From Apium graveolens (lineage: Eukaryota > Streptophyta > Magnoliopsida > Apiales > Apiaceae): a stretch of DNA of 64,000 nucleotides. The translations under genes and the position numbers were made by a program. The stretch spans positions 145,522,476-145,586,475 of the forward strand of contig NC_133650.1 of NCBI RefSeq assembly GCF_009905375.1, in the 5' to 3' direction. This document shows positions 1 to 10,068 of this stretch, piece after piece (position 1 is the first letter of the stretch; each line of letters opens with the position of its first letter). A model generated the notes under the pieces. The model saw nothing but the letters and a program-made list of their open reading frames with translations, made no database searches and was not told where the DNA came from.

Positions 1-1
1 A

Positions 2-322
2 GTATTGCGTCGAGTTGGAAAAGTGGCATATGAATTGGCGCTACCTCCGCAAATGCAACATCTGCACAATGTATTTCATGTATCTCTTCTAAAAAAGTAT
101 AATGCTGATGCGAGCCATGTGATCGAATTGGAACCAGTGGAAATCCAACCAGACTTGTCCTATGTGGAACAACCAGTGCGAATTTTGGATCGAAAAGAAA
201 GGACGCTTAGAAATAAAGTTGTACCTCTAATTAGAGTGTTATGGAGAAATCCATTAGTCGAAGAATCAACTTGGGAGTTAGAAAGCGAGATGAAAGAAAA
301 GTATCCCCATCTATTTGCTTAG
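2..322 (+). CDS. pol polyprotein, C-terminal end: integrase tail with chromodomain (partial)
   Basis: The open frame enters from the left edge and stops at TAG 320-322, about 106 residues. It begins just downstream of where the integrase GPY/F module would lie (RRVGKVAYELALPP, then HNVFHVSLLKKY). It continues into a chromodomain-type tail: VEQPVRILDRKERTLRNK, an RVLWRNP strand, VEESTWELE and the terminal KYPHLF. In plant chromoviruses this region follows the integrase core, and the chromodomain is thought to steer integration toward modified histone H3 chromatin. No stop or frameshift occurs, unlike the homologous remnant at about 26340-27043 in element A. The apparent start at 5 is only the window edge; the protein continues upstream. 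The family is clear; whether the chromodomain keeps its aromatic cage cannot be judged from this fragment. Confidence 0.85.
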   Translation, partial: VLRRVGKVAYELALPPQMQHLHNVFHVSLLKKYNADASHVIELEPVEIQPDLSYVEQPVRILDRKERTLRNKVVPLIRVLWRNPLVEESTWELESEMKEKYPHLFA

Positions 323-326
323 ATTA

Positions 327-362
327 AATTCTGGGGACAGAACCCTTTTAAGGAGGGTAGAT
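327..362 (+). promoter_or_regulatory. Polypurine tract of element 0 with upstream hairpin
   Basis: AAGGAGGGTAG (350-360) lies immediately before the LTR start at 363, the expected place for plus-strand priming. Just upstream TTCT-GGGGAC-AGAA can form a small hairpin. The same arrangement occurs before the PPTs of elements A, B and C. Confidence 0.8.
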
Positions 363-2150
363 TGTGATGACTGAGAATTTGCGACATAATTAAGTCAATA
401 AAGTATGTGTTATGTGATATGATTATAATTATGTGACTAAGTGCTGATTAATTGTCTTTTCTGTATATTAGAATTTAGGAGCGTAAATCAAAACATTCCA
501 ATTTAAATAGTCAGCTTAGAAGTTAAGCTATAGTGTCGAGCCGCCAGGTAGAACGGAACCCATCCTAATAAGGAGTTAAAGAATATAAAATGTGAATTAT
601 GAAATGAATGTTTAAATAAAGTATTTCGTCCTAAGTGACGTGTCGATTGATAATGATAATGAGAAGCGTAATCGAAACGCTGAGCGTCGGGCCGTCAGGT
701 TGAACGTGACCCGGTACGCATAGAAAAGGATAAAGATTAAAGAAGGATAAATTCTATGATCAGACTGTAGTCGTTATGTGATTGTATATGTGTGATTGCT
801 TGACTGTGTGCATGACTATGTGTTCTGTGACATTTTTAGGGATTATGTGATTTATATAAAGGTTTAATTAACCTTCGCGTATTTTTATAAAATCATCCGA
901 GTAAGATAAAAACATGGGAGTTGTTCTGATATCTTCTTAGTAGTCCCAGAGACTTTTTAAAAATGATGAGTGGATTTATTTGACGGTCTTTGCATTTTTA
1001 AATTGATTTTATGTGGAAAATGTTATTATTAAAGCGATCTTGCGAAATTCATATAAAATCAACCGTCCGCTCAAAAATCTATTATGAGTAATGGTTAAAA
1101 ATCTAATTTCAAGATCTACGTGTTAAAATTGTCCCTGGCAATAATTTCCGACTTTCCGAGAGAGATATATTTTATATCTAATTTTTGTTGCATTTGAGTA
1201 AAAAGAAAAGGGACAATGAGCATAAAAAGGAATTAGTGAATTACAAGATTGCCCTTGCTTTGGTAGTATATAAATCCATTTGCCCCCCCTTTTTTCTTTT
1301 TCCTCCCGTGCACCCCATTTCCCTTTTTCTCTTTTTCTTTCTTTCCTTCACTCTCCCTCTCGAACACTCTCTCTCTTGGCTCTCTCCATCTCTCATCTCT
1401 CTCACTTGCATGCAACCCTCAAACTTTACTCAAACTCAAAAATATTGCTTCCTCTAGACTTTATTTTCGGCATACTTCTCGATTTCCATTTGCATGTAAG
1501 TGTTTGCAAGTGTTTTGATGATTAGTCACTATGGTGGTGTTCAAGGAAAATGATTTCTTGATACATAACTATAAGAGTGATTTCAAGAAATTTTTGGGGT
1601 CATAAACTCGAGAGGAGACCCGTTATGGGCTCTCTCAAGTTCAACAACCACCGGCTATGATCCAAGGAGAGCCGGTGGAGTTTCTATGATATGATAATTT
1701 GATTTTTTTAGCTTTGCATGTTATGGTTTCTTGAAAGCTTGAAAAAGGGTTTTGTTTCTTTTGTTGAAACTCAAATATGTGATTGATAAAATGATTCCAT
1801 TGATTGTTTTAGGAAGTAAATGGATGTGTGTAGGTGATTGTTGCTTAGAAAAATCAAAAATCAAGGTTTGCATGTTGGATTATACTTCGGCTTTTTGCTA
1901 ATTAAAAAGAGGAATTGGATTTGATGAGTTGATCTTAGTAAAAACTAAGCTTATTGAGCATAAAAAGTAATTGCATGTTAGTTTTAAAGAAGATCGAGTT
2001 GTGCATATCAATGTTTAGTCCTTGAGTTGTGAATTTGATTCTTGCCGAATGGAAAATGAGTTCAAAAGGGATTGATTTGTTGATTAAGTGAATGCATGTT
2101 GGTTGAATGAGTTAATTAAAGTTAGAATCGCTAGGTGATGCATGGTTTGG
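363..2150 (+). repeat. Element 0 3' LTR, left part
   Basis: Starts TGTGATGAC directly after the PPT. It holds a TATA box (1267-1275), a pyrimidine-rich leader (about 1286-1420) and a consensus splice-donor-like GTAAGTG at 1496. It stops at 2150 where element A inserted, with TTTGG (2146-2150) duplicated after A at 31288-31292. The short ORFs at 1185-1525 lie in the CT-rich leader and are low-complexity, not genes. Confidence 0.9.
1267..1275 (+). promoter_or_regulatory. TATA box of the element 0 LTR
   Basis: TATATAAAT followed within about 20 bases by a long C/T-rich tract, as in many plant core promoters and 5' leaders. This would place the transcription start near 1300, making U3 about 0.9 kb and leaving some 3 kb of LTR as transcribed leader. 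Confidence 0.6.
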
Positions 2151-3094
2151 TGTAATAACCCCAATTTTTGAGAAATTTTGAAACCCTTATGAATAGTGTT
2201 TTTGCTGAACGAGAAAACTTTTCATGCCACGCTATGTAGGGGTTCTATTATTGATCTTATGGGATATTATTAGTACTCTATGTGGTATATAAGTGTATGT
2301 AAAGATCGTCAGAATCCAATTCCGAACACTTTGGTTTTTCCCGGAAATCCACAAGATACGGAGAGAATTGAGTATAAGGTAACAGGATAAAAAGGATTTA
2401 AATTAAAGGATTATAATAGAGGATCATAAAAAGGAATATAATGTATTGAGAAAGGTTAAGGGAACCTAAGTAATAAGATCCCGGGTATGATCCTTCAAAC
2501 GATAAACGAGAACGAAAGTTAAGCGAACCGTATAACAGATCAGCGGTCATTAGGCAAACGATTAGGAAGTTAATCAAAGGGATTAGTGGGAATGATGTCA
2601 TCCAACCAATAGAAAGAGGACAAGGAAGGGAGAATGACATCATGAGGATGATATAAGCATGACATGGGAAGGAAGGAGGTGTGGTTGAATGAGAACCACA
2701 CAAATTCAAGGGCAAGAAGGTAATTGGCTAAAGCAAGCACAAAAACCAAGCAACCAAGCCAAGCAAAAATCATTTTCATCAAAAATCAAAAGCAACCAAG
2801 GCTTTGTTCATGAAGCTCTCGGGTGGTTTTCTTAAAAAATGAAAGTCCAAGCTCCTCCACTTACTATTTAGCAAGGTAATTATCTAAGCTTCCCCATGGA
2901 TAGTTACATACTTCCTATAAGTTTAAGCTTCTAATTCCAAGCCAATCTTTTTCTATAAATCATGAAAGAAGATGGTGAATAGTGTTTTCAAGAACTAAAA
3001 TTTGTGTTCTTGAAGTTTTGTTTAGATTAAGCTTGGATAAGGGCTTTAAAGGTGATTCCAAGCCATTCTCTTGATTCTCCACTCTCCAAGGAAG

Positions 3095-3906
3095 GTATAA
3101 ACTACAAACCCTAGCTTTAGTTTTGAGTAATTAGGATTGAATGTGTTTGATATAGCATATGTGAAGCATGATGCTTGATTGGTTGAAGTTTGGTTGAGTT
3201 TGTAGAGATTAGTTGGTTTTGTTGCATTGTTGGAGTTGTAAATCTTGGTAATTAGTTAAAGAACCTAAGTAAAGCTTTTAGTTCATGTGAGGAATAAGTA
3301 TAAATGGTTAATGTGGATTTTTTGGGGCTGTTATGATGTGGTTTGGAGGGATATTGGTTGTATGATTGATTTGGGGTTGATTTGTGGTTGGTATTGAATG
3401 GTTTAAAATTGGGAAAACGCGTAAACATAGCCGTCGTAACGTCCGATTTTCTTTAGACTGTTTTTGTGCATAACATTAGGACCCGAGAACCCCCTGCTAG
3501 TTTATGACCACTGCCATGTTTAGATAGCTCATGTTACGAGCTTCGTTTTGATATGTAGTTCGTTCGATTCCGATGCACGGTTTAGGAGAAACGACCGTTT
3601 CAAGTAACGGCGTTTCGCGAACGAAACTTTTCCCCTCGCCTTACTTTGAAACATAGGTTAAAGACCAAAAAGGGTTAATTAATGTATGAAACATTTATGG
3701 TAAGTGTGTTAGGCAGTTGGTAAGACATTCGCGAAGGAATCGCTTTAAAACTCGTAAAGGTTAAATTATTAAAAATGGTGGAGCCAAGGGTACCCGAGTG
3801 ACTTAAGCGAATCAGTGAGCGCAAAACAAGCGTTAGAGTCTAAGTTAGTTAAAGTATAGATTTATAAGTGACTTTGGTTTAATTCCAACTTACTTGTTGT
3901 TTATAG
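3095..3906 (+). other. Candidate leader intron 1 in element A LTR
   Basis: Donor GAAG|GTATAA after a CT-rich stretch (CTCTTGATTCTCCACTCTCC), and acceptor TTGTTGTTTATAG|GTTACC; 812 nt. The equivalent pair recurs in the 3' LTR (28018-28829), in X2 (36734-37572), in both LTRs of C (right copy 57627-56873 on the minus strand) and, with diverged sequence, in element 0 (1496 to 32018 across the insertion). Positional conservation across diverged LTR families is the evidence. Splicing itself is inferred. Confidence 0.45.
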
Positions 3907-3950
3907 GTTACCAGACTCGTCCCGAGCCATTCGTAACCCCAGTCGCTCAG
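3907..3950 (+). other. Candidate 44-bp leader exon 2 in element A LTR
   Basis: A 44-bp GC-richer block between the TTTATAG acceptor and a CAG|GCAAGT donor. It is 44 bp in the 3' LTR (28830-28873) and in C (56872-56829, minus), 45 bp in X2 (37573-37617), and 84 bp in element 0 (32019-32102). It contains no ATG in A. Confidence 0.4.
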
Positions 3951-4211
3951 GCAAGTTTTCTACCCGTTATACTGTTGCTGTGATGTAAATATATGTATAT
4001 GCATTATCTTGTGATATTGCATGATTGTTATTAGCAAATTTTGCGATATATTGGAGCATGCTAATATGGTATATATGCATGTCTGTTTCGTACTCTGGTT
4101 ATCTATCTGTTGATTTCAATGCTTATAGTTGCATAATACCTATGCTAGAAATAAGCAAGTAGTTGCGTATACCCTTAGTATAGGGGATAAAAGGTGAACA
4201 TATTTCTAAAC

Positions 4212-4600
4212 CGGGAGTCGATGTTCCCGAGTATATTATATATATATATATATTTATTTATATATATATATGGATATAGTTTTTAAAACTATTAATCGAA
4301 TAAGGTTTATTCGATAACTTTAACTTTATTTTAATATTGAATATTATTTTGAATATTCATTCGAGGACTTATGACTCCTTTTACTTTATTAATGAATATT
4401 ATTTTGAATATTATTCGAAGGCGTATGACTCCTTTTATTTATTTATCTGAATATTATTTGAATATTCATTTGAGGGCTTATGACTCTTTTATATTATTTA
4501 TTGAATATTATTTGAGTATTCATTCGAAGGCTTATGACTCAGTTTATATTATTTAATGAATATTATTTGAATATTCATTTGAGGATCTATGACTCCGATT
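4212..4600 (+). repeat. AT microsatellite plus 55-bp minisatellite in element A 5' LTR
   Basis: A TA run (about 4236-4271) is followed by five degenerate direct copies of a roughly 55-bp unit containing GAATATTATTTGAATATTCA and TATGACTC. The TATGACTC marks fall near 4369, 4424, 4479, 4534 and 4588. The 3' LTR has the same array at about 29250-29520. Element C has shorter minus-strand versions at about 46860-47030 and 56280-56450. Confidence 0.85.
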
Positions 4601-5090
4601 ATTTGCTGAAATATATTCTTTATTTTATTAAAGAATAAGGTGTCAATAATCAAACTTATTTTCGATTATTCAAATAAAGATAATACTTTCATATAAGTAT
4701 ATCTTTGGTTATTTAATACTCGTTTCAAGTATAAGTTTTAAAACTTCTACTTCAATTATTTTTATAAAAGATTATTCTTTATGGGAATATTATTTAAATA
4801 ATAATATTCAGTCATTTTCTAAATATTCTGGGGACTTATTTACTTCATTAAATCAGATTTACTCCAAACACTCTTTAAAGTGTTTTCGAGTCTTCAAAAT
4901 GATTTTTAAAAGTTAGAGCGGATCCCAAAACTCATTTTTATATTTAAGATCTTCCTTTAAAGGGGATTTAAATACTCGTTCAAAACCTGGGGAATCCGGC
5001 TCTGTGGTGTATTTTATATTCGCAACAAGGTTGCAGTTTTGGTAAATGAATTGATTACTTACCCAACGTTCGGGAAGTAAGTCCATCTAT

Positions 5091-5195
5091 TGAGTCGGCA
5101 TAAGCAACATGGGCTCAGTGGGCGTCCATGATAGTGTAAGTGGCTCAGTGGGAGTCCATCAAATGCATAAGTGGCTGAGTGGCAGTCCAGCATAG
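5091..5195 (+). repeat. Three-copy 30-35 bp repeat in element A LTR
   Basis: Three successive units share AAG-(2-6 nt)-GGCTCAGTGGG-GTCCA with drift in the third copy (GGCTGAGTGGCAGTCCA). The block is also at about 30010-30117 and, reverse-complemented, at about 46265-46370 and 55685-55795 in element C. Confidence 0.75.
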
Positions 5196-5974
5196 GTCCT
5201 AATGCGGCCAGGGTGATGACCAGTGGGGAATTCGTCCATCTACTAGTAGAAAAGGTTACTTATGGGTATCTTTGCCTGATCAGCAAGATATCTGGTTTAT
5301 GCCAAAGGTTTTCTTTTCCTTCCAAATTCATTGGATATTGCAACTCTGTTCATACTTTACATAACAGAGGTTCCAGGAAATGTTTTAGAGATATATATAT
5401 GTGGATATATATATATATCGGAACTAAATAAAGTATCTCATAACTTTTTCATTCAATAATATTTCAAAGATTGAATCTATTCAAATCTTGTCTTGTAGTC
5501 TCATCTATGTGATGAACTTTTGAAACTGATTATAACTTGAACGGTGGTAGTTCAAGTAGTATTGGGAAAGATATAAGTATATTGGGGTATTTGGTAACCT
5601 CATCTTTTAAACTTATATCTAATTAATAATTGTCTTATGAATGACAAAGATTTTCAGAAAAAAACGTTGAGATAAGGTTAGATATATGAGATCACCTTGC
5701 AACGATATTTTTTATACAGTTATACACTGGGACTTTGTGTATATTATGCATGGAAGAGGACTTCCAATATTTTGAAAAGTATATATGTATATATACTGAA
5801 TATTTTGCGACTTCATCGCATTAAGATATCAAACTTGGTTCATTTCTTTTGACCAAGACTTTCATGAGTATTATGAGTAGGCTCATATATTGTAAATCAT
5901 TATACATATTATTTTGGTGGGCTTGCTGCTCACCCTTGCTTTATTTCTTCATCACACAACAACAGTTAGGAAAG

Positions 5975-6076
5975 ATGGCCAGACTCCAGCAGACCCAGCG
6001 CAAGCGCGTGGGAAGCGTCCCGCGTCTTCCCGTTGATGTTGTAGCTGCTATAGCTGCAGAGGTAGATCTATTGTAG
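5975..6076 (+). CDS. Small LTR ORF with histone H3 tail-like start (element A, 5' LTR)
   Basis: A 33-codon ORF whose ATG is the first after the candidate splice acceptor at 5965. The protein starts MARLQQTQRKRVGS and ends AEVDLL. Compared with the histone H3 amino terminus (MARTKQTARKSTGG), M, A, R, Q, T, R, K and G align. The ORF is distinctly GC-richer than the surrounding LTR, as expected for once-coding DNA. Identical copies lie at 21140-21241 (duplicated segment) and 30894-30995 (3' LTR). An upstream in-frame ATG at 5852 would give 75 aa but lies before the acceptor. Coding status is unproven. It could be a relic of a captured gene fragment or chance; the positional equivalence in other families argues against chance. 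Confidence 0.4.
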   Translation: MARLQQTQRKRVGSVPRLPVDVVAAIAAEVDLL

Positions 6077-6372
6077 ATCAGACCATCTACTTTTGAGAAT
6101 CAATTATGTATAATTATAACTTGTGGCAGATAATGGCAATTAACTGTAAATTTATCAAGTAATCATTTTGGGTTGTAATAACTTTTAAATTGTGGATTCA
6201 AAGACTTGTACTTATTTCAATTTCATCTCTGAGACTATAACGGGTTGTGGTGTGTGTTAGGGTGGGGTCACAGCATGAGGTTATTTATTATTAATTAAGT
6301 GAAGTGATATTGTGGAAAGAAAGACCGTGACAACCCGGATCCCCGACCCCGGATCTGGGGGTGTTACAGAAA

Positions 6373-6384
6373 TGGTATCAGAGC
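6373..6384 (+). other. Primer-binding site of element A (initiator tRNA-Met)
   Basis: TGGTATCAGAGC, four bases after the 5' LTR end, complementary to the 3' end of plant initiator tRNA-Met; primes minus-strand DNA synthesis. A second copy at 21538-21549 is part of the tandem duplication. Confidence 0.95.
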
Positions 6385-7363
6385 TAAGCGTTATAAACCT
6401 CAGAGATGATGGGACGTTAAGATAATAAGTTCACTAAGATAATAAGAACTCTTGCCAAGTTCATAGTCGGACTACCTAACGTAGTACTGACAGTTAAAAC
6501 CCTTATGAGAACCCTTATAAATGTAGCGATAGAAGCGTAGTTCGTTATCGTATAGAGTAGCGGGACTCCGAACCCTGAGGTTGAGGAGCAACAGCGCGAT
6601 GATGTTTTATTACTAATTGGAGATCGGATTGTGGATCCGATAGAGTGCCCTAATGCAGGACCAGATGATGTTGATATTGAGGATGTAGCGGTTGAGGATG
6701 TTGTCCTAGAAGGGATAGTTGTTGAGGAGGATCCTGACAAGATTGGATAAAGGACCACTGATGAATTGATGACCATGGTTAGGTCGACTACCGGAGGTTC
6801 GTTCAAGTTTGTGAAGATAGTAGCCCCTTTAACGCGGCTTACTCGTAAGACTGAGAAGTTCGAATGGACAGAGAAATGTGAGAACAGCTTTCAAGAACTG
6901 AAGCAGAGGTTGGTGATGGCCCCTATGCTGGCGTTGCCGGATGGAAAAGGAGATTTTGTGAGTTGTAAGTGACGCTTCGCATAAGGAATTAGGGCGCTTC
7001 TTATATAGCACAGCAAGATAATCGCGTCTGCGTCAAGACAATTAAGGGAATATAAAATTCGATATCCCCACCCATGAGCTTGGGCTCATGGCAATAGGTT
7101 TGCCCTAAATATTGGAGGCACTACTTGTATGGATAGAAGTGCGAGATTTACACAAACCATAGGAGCTCTAGTACATTCTTACGTAGAAAGAGCTCAACAT
7201 ACGCCAGAGGAGGCGGTTAGAGCTAATCAAGAATTATGATTGGGAGATTCTTTATCATTCGGGGAAAGCCAATGTGGTGGCTGATGCCCTTAGTAAAAAG
7301 GAGAGACTCAAGATGATAATGTCTTTGGGAGAGTTTATAAGAGATTTTGAGAAAATGGAAATA
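6385..7363 (+). pseudogene. Element A internal, first copy: leader/gag-start remnant joined to RT end and RNase H
   Basis: After about 200 bp of non-coding leader, a remnant at about 6600-6765 reads PNAGPDDVDIEDVAVEDVV, resembling an acidic chromoviral gag start (more open in element C, 54043-54264 minus). It runs straight into a reverse transcriptase-RNase H connection at about 6795-6960 (FVKIVAPLTRLTRKTEKFEW, then ENSFQELKQRL). Stop-riddled RNase H ends in YHSGKANVVADALSKK at about 7235-7300. The rest of gag, protease and the RT palm, which should lie between, are missing here. Element C shares the same fusion, so the deletion is ancestral to both copies. The copy ends at 7363, where the filler and element B begin. 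Confidence 0.8.
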
Positions 7364-7565
7364 TAATATGTGTAACACCCCAAATCCGGGGTCAAGATTT
7401 GGTGTCATTAAACAATCCTTACATAGAATAAAGAAATAAATAAATAAATAAATAACCCCTTGAATCCGGATCGTTTACAGGTTATGGTATGAAACAAGAA
7501 TCTAATCTTCTACAACTTACAACAACTAATATACAATTGTAAATACCTCTGAACTAATGCTCGAA

Positions 7566-7640
7566 TCATATTCTTCTAACTTCTTCAACCTCTCGCAGCG
7601 GAGATTTCTCGAACTTCTGCTGTCTATCTAAGCTATTCAT
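7566..7640 (-). CDS. Small LTR ORF at the conserved post-acceptor position (element B)
   Basis: A 24-codon ORF (MNSLDRQQKFEKSPLRE...) that starts with the first ATG 18 bases after the candidate acceptor TTCTGCCAG (ends 7659 on the minus strand). Its position relative to the acceptor and LTR end matches the small ORFs of A, C and 0, and so does the upstream text (GGCTCACTCTTGCTTT). The peptide no longer looks H3-like beyond the initial Met and scattered basic residues. A second copy is in the right LTR, about 9,111 bp downstream. Probably a decayed homologue; coding is not claimed firmly. Confidence 0.25.
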   Translation of the reverse strand: MNSLDRQQKFEKSPLREVEEVRRI

Positions 7641-9760
7641 TTGTATCCTTATCTGTTTCTGGCAGAAATAAGAATTGACAAAGCAAGAGTGAGCCAAAAA
7701 TGCCCAGCAAGTATATAATTTGAGTCTTAAACATTAATTTCAAAGAAAACTTTCAGACAAAATTTCTGAAATATTTTGAAGAGTGAAACACGAAATCATT
7801 TAAAGGATATACTTTATCAACTTAAAATCAATTTGATTTGCATTGCTATAAATCACAAAGGACATAATGACATTTTTGTCAGAGCTTTTAGAGATCGCGT
7901 GTTTTCAAAATAGCTTCTGGTATCATCTCATAATTGAGCAATGGATGCAATAACTATTCATAAAACGACGTTCAAGAAATTCCTAACTATTCAGTATCCA
8001 TCATTATCGACTAAGTTTCCATAGACTTAGCCTGCTAAACCAGCCTGATAAGGACGGGTTGAATAATTAAGAAGATCTCAATTCATTCGAGATCCTAACC
8101 ATCACTGAGCAACTAATGCTGCAGCAACAATCTGAACCTCGAATATATTTAGAAACATTGTAATTTCCCGAAACTGAGGGCTAAGAAAGAATAACTTTAA
8201 CCCATAATCACATTTTATTTCAAGAGGGAATGCCGTTAATGGCGATCAACAATAAATTGGACTGAACACTAGAAACCAACATATGCACTATAACCTGCTG
8301 ATCAGTCAGGAGATAGTGCGGATCTATACCCAACTGCATAGACCCAACCAACATTAGGAGTACTCAGGCAACTATGGCCTAAAGGGTCCGGTCCATCTCC
8401 GGCCCATAGGATCCAGCTCATCACTGGTCCTTATATATATATATATAGTAACCATCCAGTCCGTGGAGTATTTTGATGTCAAATCACTTTGGGTACTTGC
8501 TCAAGAGAGCCATCGATGATAAAGAAATAATAGTGAAAGGAACTTGCATAAATAAGAGTAATTGCAGCGAAATATAAAACAGTTAACTATTCTGAACTTA
8601 GAATAGGAGCGAATAAATATTTGCAGTATTTAAGGAGAAAGGTTAGGAATACTTGCAGTATTTAAAAGAAAGTTCGGGAATACTTGCATAAACAGAATTA
8701 TTTAATTCAGCGATATGTTTATCGATTCTAAACTGAGAATAGGGAAAGCAATACTTGCATGGTAAAATTTAAAATAAATATCACTTGAACAATAAGTGAT
8801 GATAGAGATACTTGCCTCAATAAGCTTTAACCGCTATTGACTTTAGTTCGACTTTGATCGTTCGGCTTTATCGTCTACCTACTATCCTATTCTCGATACG
8901 ATCCCAACATTCAGACCCTTTGGTTGGAACTTCGTTAATCTCAATGTCTAATCTTTAGGTCCTTCCTAGTCCGATGTCACGTCTCGGGTCTTCCGTCTAG
9001 AACCTACAGGGTTGAAATACCCTAATTCAGATAACCGCTTAAGCTTAATATCAACTCGTTATCATATTCTACCCATACGATTTGATAACTAGATTCATAT
9101 TTATATGTATTATCGAAATACACATAGCAGTTATGGTTCACATCTTCGAAACTCGGTTCGGTATTTATTTTCAGAAAATACGTATACTCGTCGTTTTGTA
9201 AAACAGGGTAATCGATTATTTATAAATTATCTTGTCTTAATCGCAGTCCAGTTCATATAATATAATTGTATATGATTATTCGACGCTTCCGATAATTATA
9301 GGTTACGTTCCCGATATTTCGGAATTAATTTCCCGAAAATCAGGCAGCGTTTCCTCTATTTATCGGCCTACCCGTCGAATCATTTCGACGTCAATCACAA
9401 CATAACAACAACCAATCATCCAATTCACAATCCATACGCCAATCCCAATCACCAATACAATTCAATTATTACTTTTATTCATTTTGAAATTTTACAAACT
9501 AATTTTATTCGTTTTCGTTTCATAATTATTATCACAAACTAATTTATTTAATTAATAAATGTAGGACTCAGATAAAAATCATCATCGCCCACCGTCGGCT
9601 CGCCGAGGCTCATTGCCGACGGCGGTAAAATTTTGCGGGTACCAGATAAATTCTCGGGTTTCCAACGCAAAACTTCACCGATTAATTTTAATAATTTCCC
9701 GCACAAATGAATTTATTTCACGAAATTTTCTCAAATAATTTATTCGACCCATTTAGTTTC

Positions 9761-10068
9761 CTGCAGAAAAATAAATTAAAATTAAAGATTATAACAATCC
9801 AATAGCAAGGCCCAACTCAACAGGCCCAACTCAACAGAACCAGCCCAACTACAGCCCAACAGAAACCACATAGGAACATCAGCCAACAACCACGGCCACG
9901 CGCCGCTGCACACCGACACACGCACACCACGCACACACTTCACGCACACAGGTAAAACACACACACGCACGCATATAACACACACAATTACACATATATA
10001 CACGATTGTATATATATATACACATACAATTAAACCACCAAGCCAACCGAAGTCCAGCGGCAGCTTAC
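9761..10068 (-). other. Candidate 308-nt leader intron in element B LTR
   Basis: Minus-strand donor CCG|GTAAGC at 10068 follows a 270-bp C/T-rich leader; acceptor TTTTTCTGCAG|GAAAC ends at 9761. Both sites are strong matches to plant consensus. The pair recurs at 19179-18872 in the other LTR. A longer splice to a site nearer 8870 is also possible. Confidence 0.35.

Larger units (their letters stand above)
3951..5965 (+). other. Candidate GC-AG leader intron 2 in element A LTR
   Basis: Begins GCAAGT after CAG, the consensus of the rare GC-AG donor class, and ends in a pyrimidine-containing stretch plus CAACAG|TTAGG nine bases before the small ORF ATG. Equivalents: element 0 32103-33254, C 56828-54931 (minus), B 8815-7659 (minus) and an acceptor only in X1 (33772). 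X2 has GAAAGT at the donor. Its interior holds the microsatellite and minisatellite blocks. Confidence 0.4.
2151..6368 (+). repeat. Element A 5' LTR (4,218 bp)
   Basis: Starts TGTAATAACCCC and ends GGGGGTGTTACA; 4,218 bp. Landmarks in order: candidate TATA (2953-2960), candidate donor at 3095, acceptor TTTATAG ending 3906, a 44-bp conserved exon-like block (3907-3950), a GC-type donor GCAAGT at 3951, an AT microsatellite (about 4236-4271), a 55-bp minisatellite (4330-4590), a three-copy GTCCA repeat (5100-5190), an acceptor-like CAG at 5965 and the small ORF at 5975-6076. The 3' LTR matches it throughout. Confidence 0.93.
5629..7363 (+). repeat. Tandem duplication, copy 1 (1,735 bp)
   Basis: Runs from inside the 5' LTR (ATTGTCTTATG) through the LTR end, primer site and gag/RNase H remnant to GGAAATA at 7363. 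Copy 2 is 20794-22528 with no indel (constant offset 15,165). I count six differences, all transitions. Removing element B and one TSD leaves the two copies separated by ten bases (TAATATGTAT). Confidence 0.92.

Noticed and set aside
4212..4600. Possible CRISPR-like array
   Set aside because: Repeats are degenerate, contiguous, without unique spacers, and embedded in an LTR; a minisatellite.
5171..5431. 86-codon ORF in element A LTR (copies at 30092-30346, 46015-46257, 55491-55682)
   Set aside because: Runs into the TA microsatellite and changes length with it; present only because the LTR is repeated.
6417..6806. 129-codon minus-strand ORF (copy at 21582-21971)
   Set aside because: Ser/Thr-rich complement of the gag-start/RNase H remnant; no domain.
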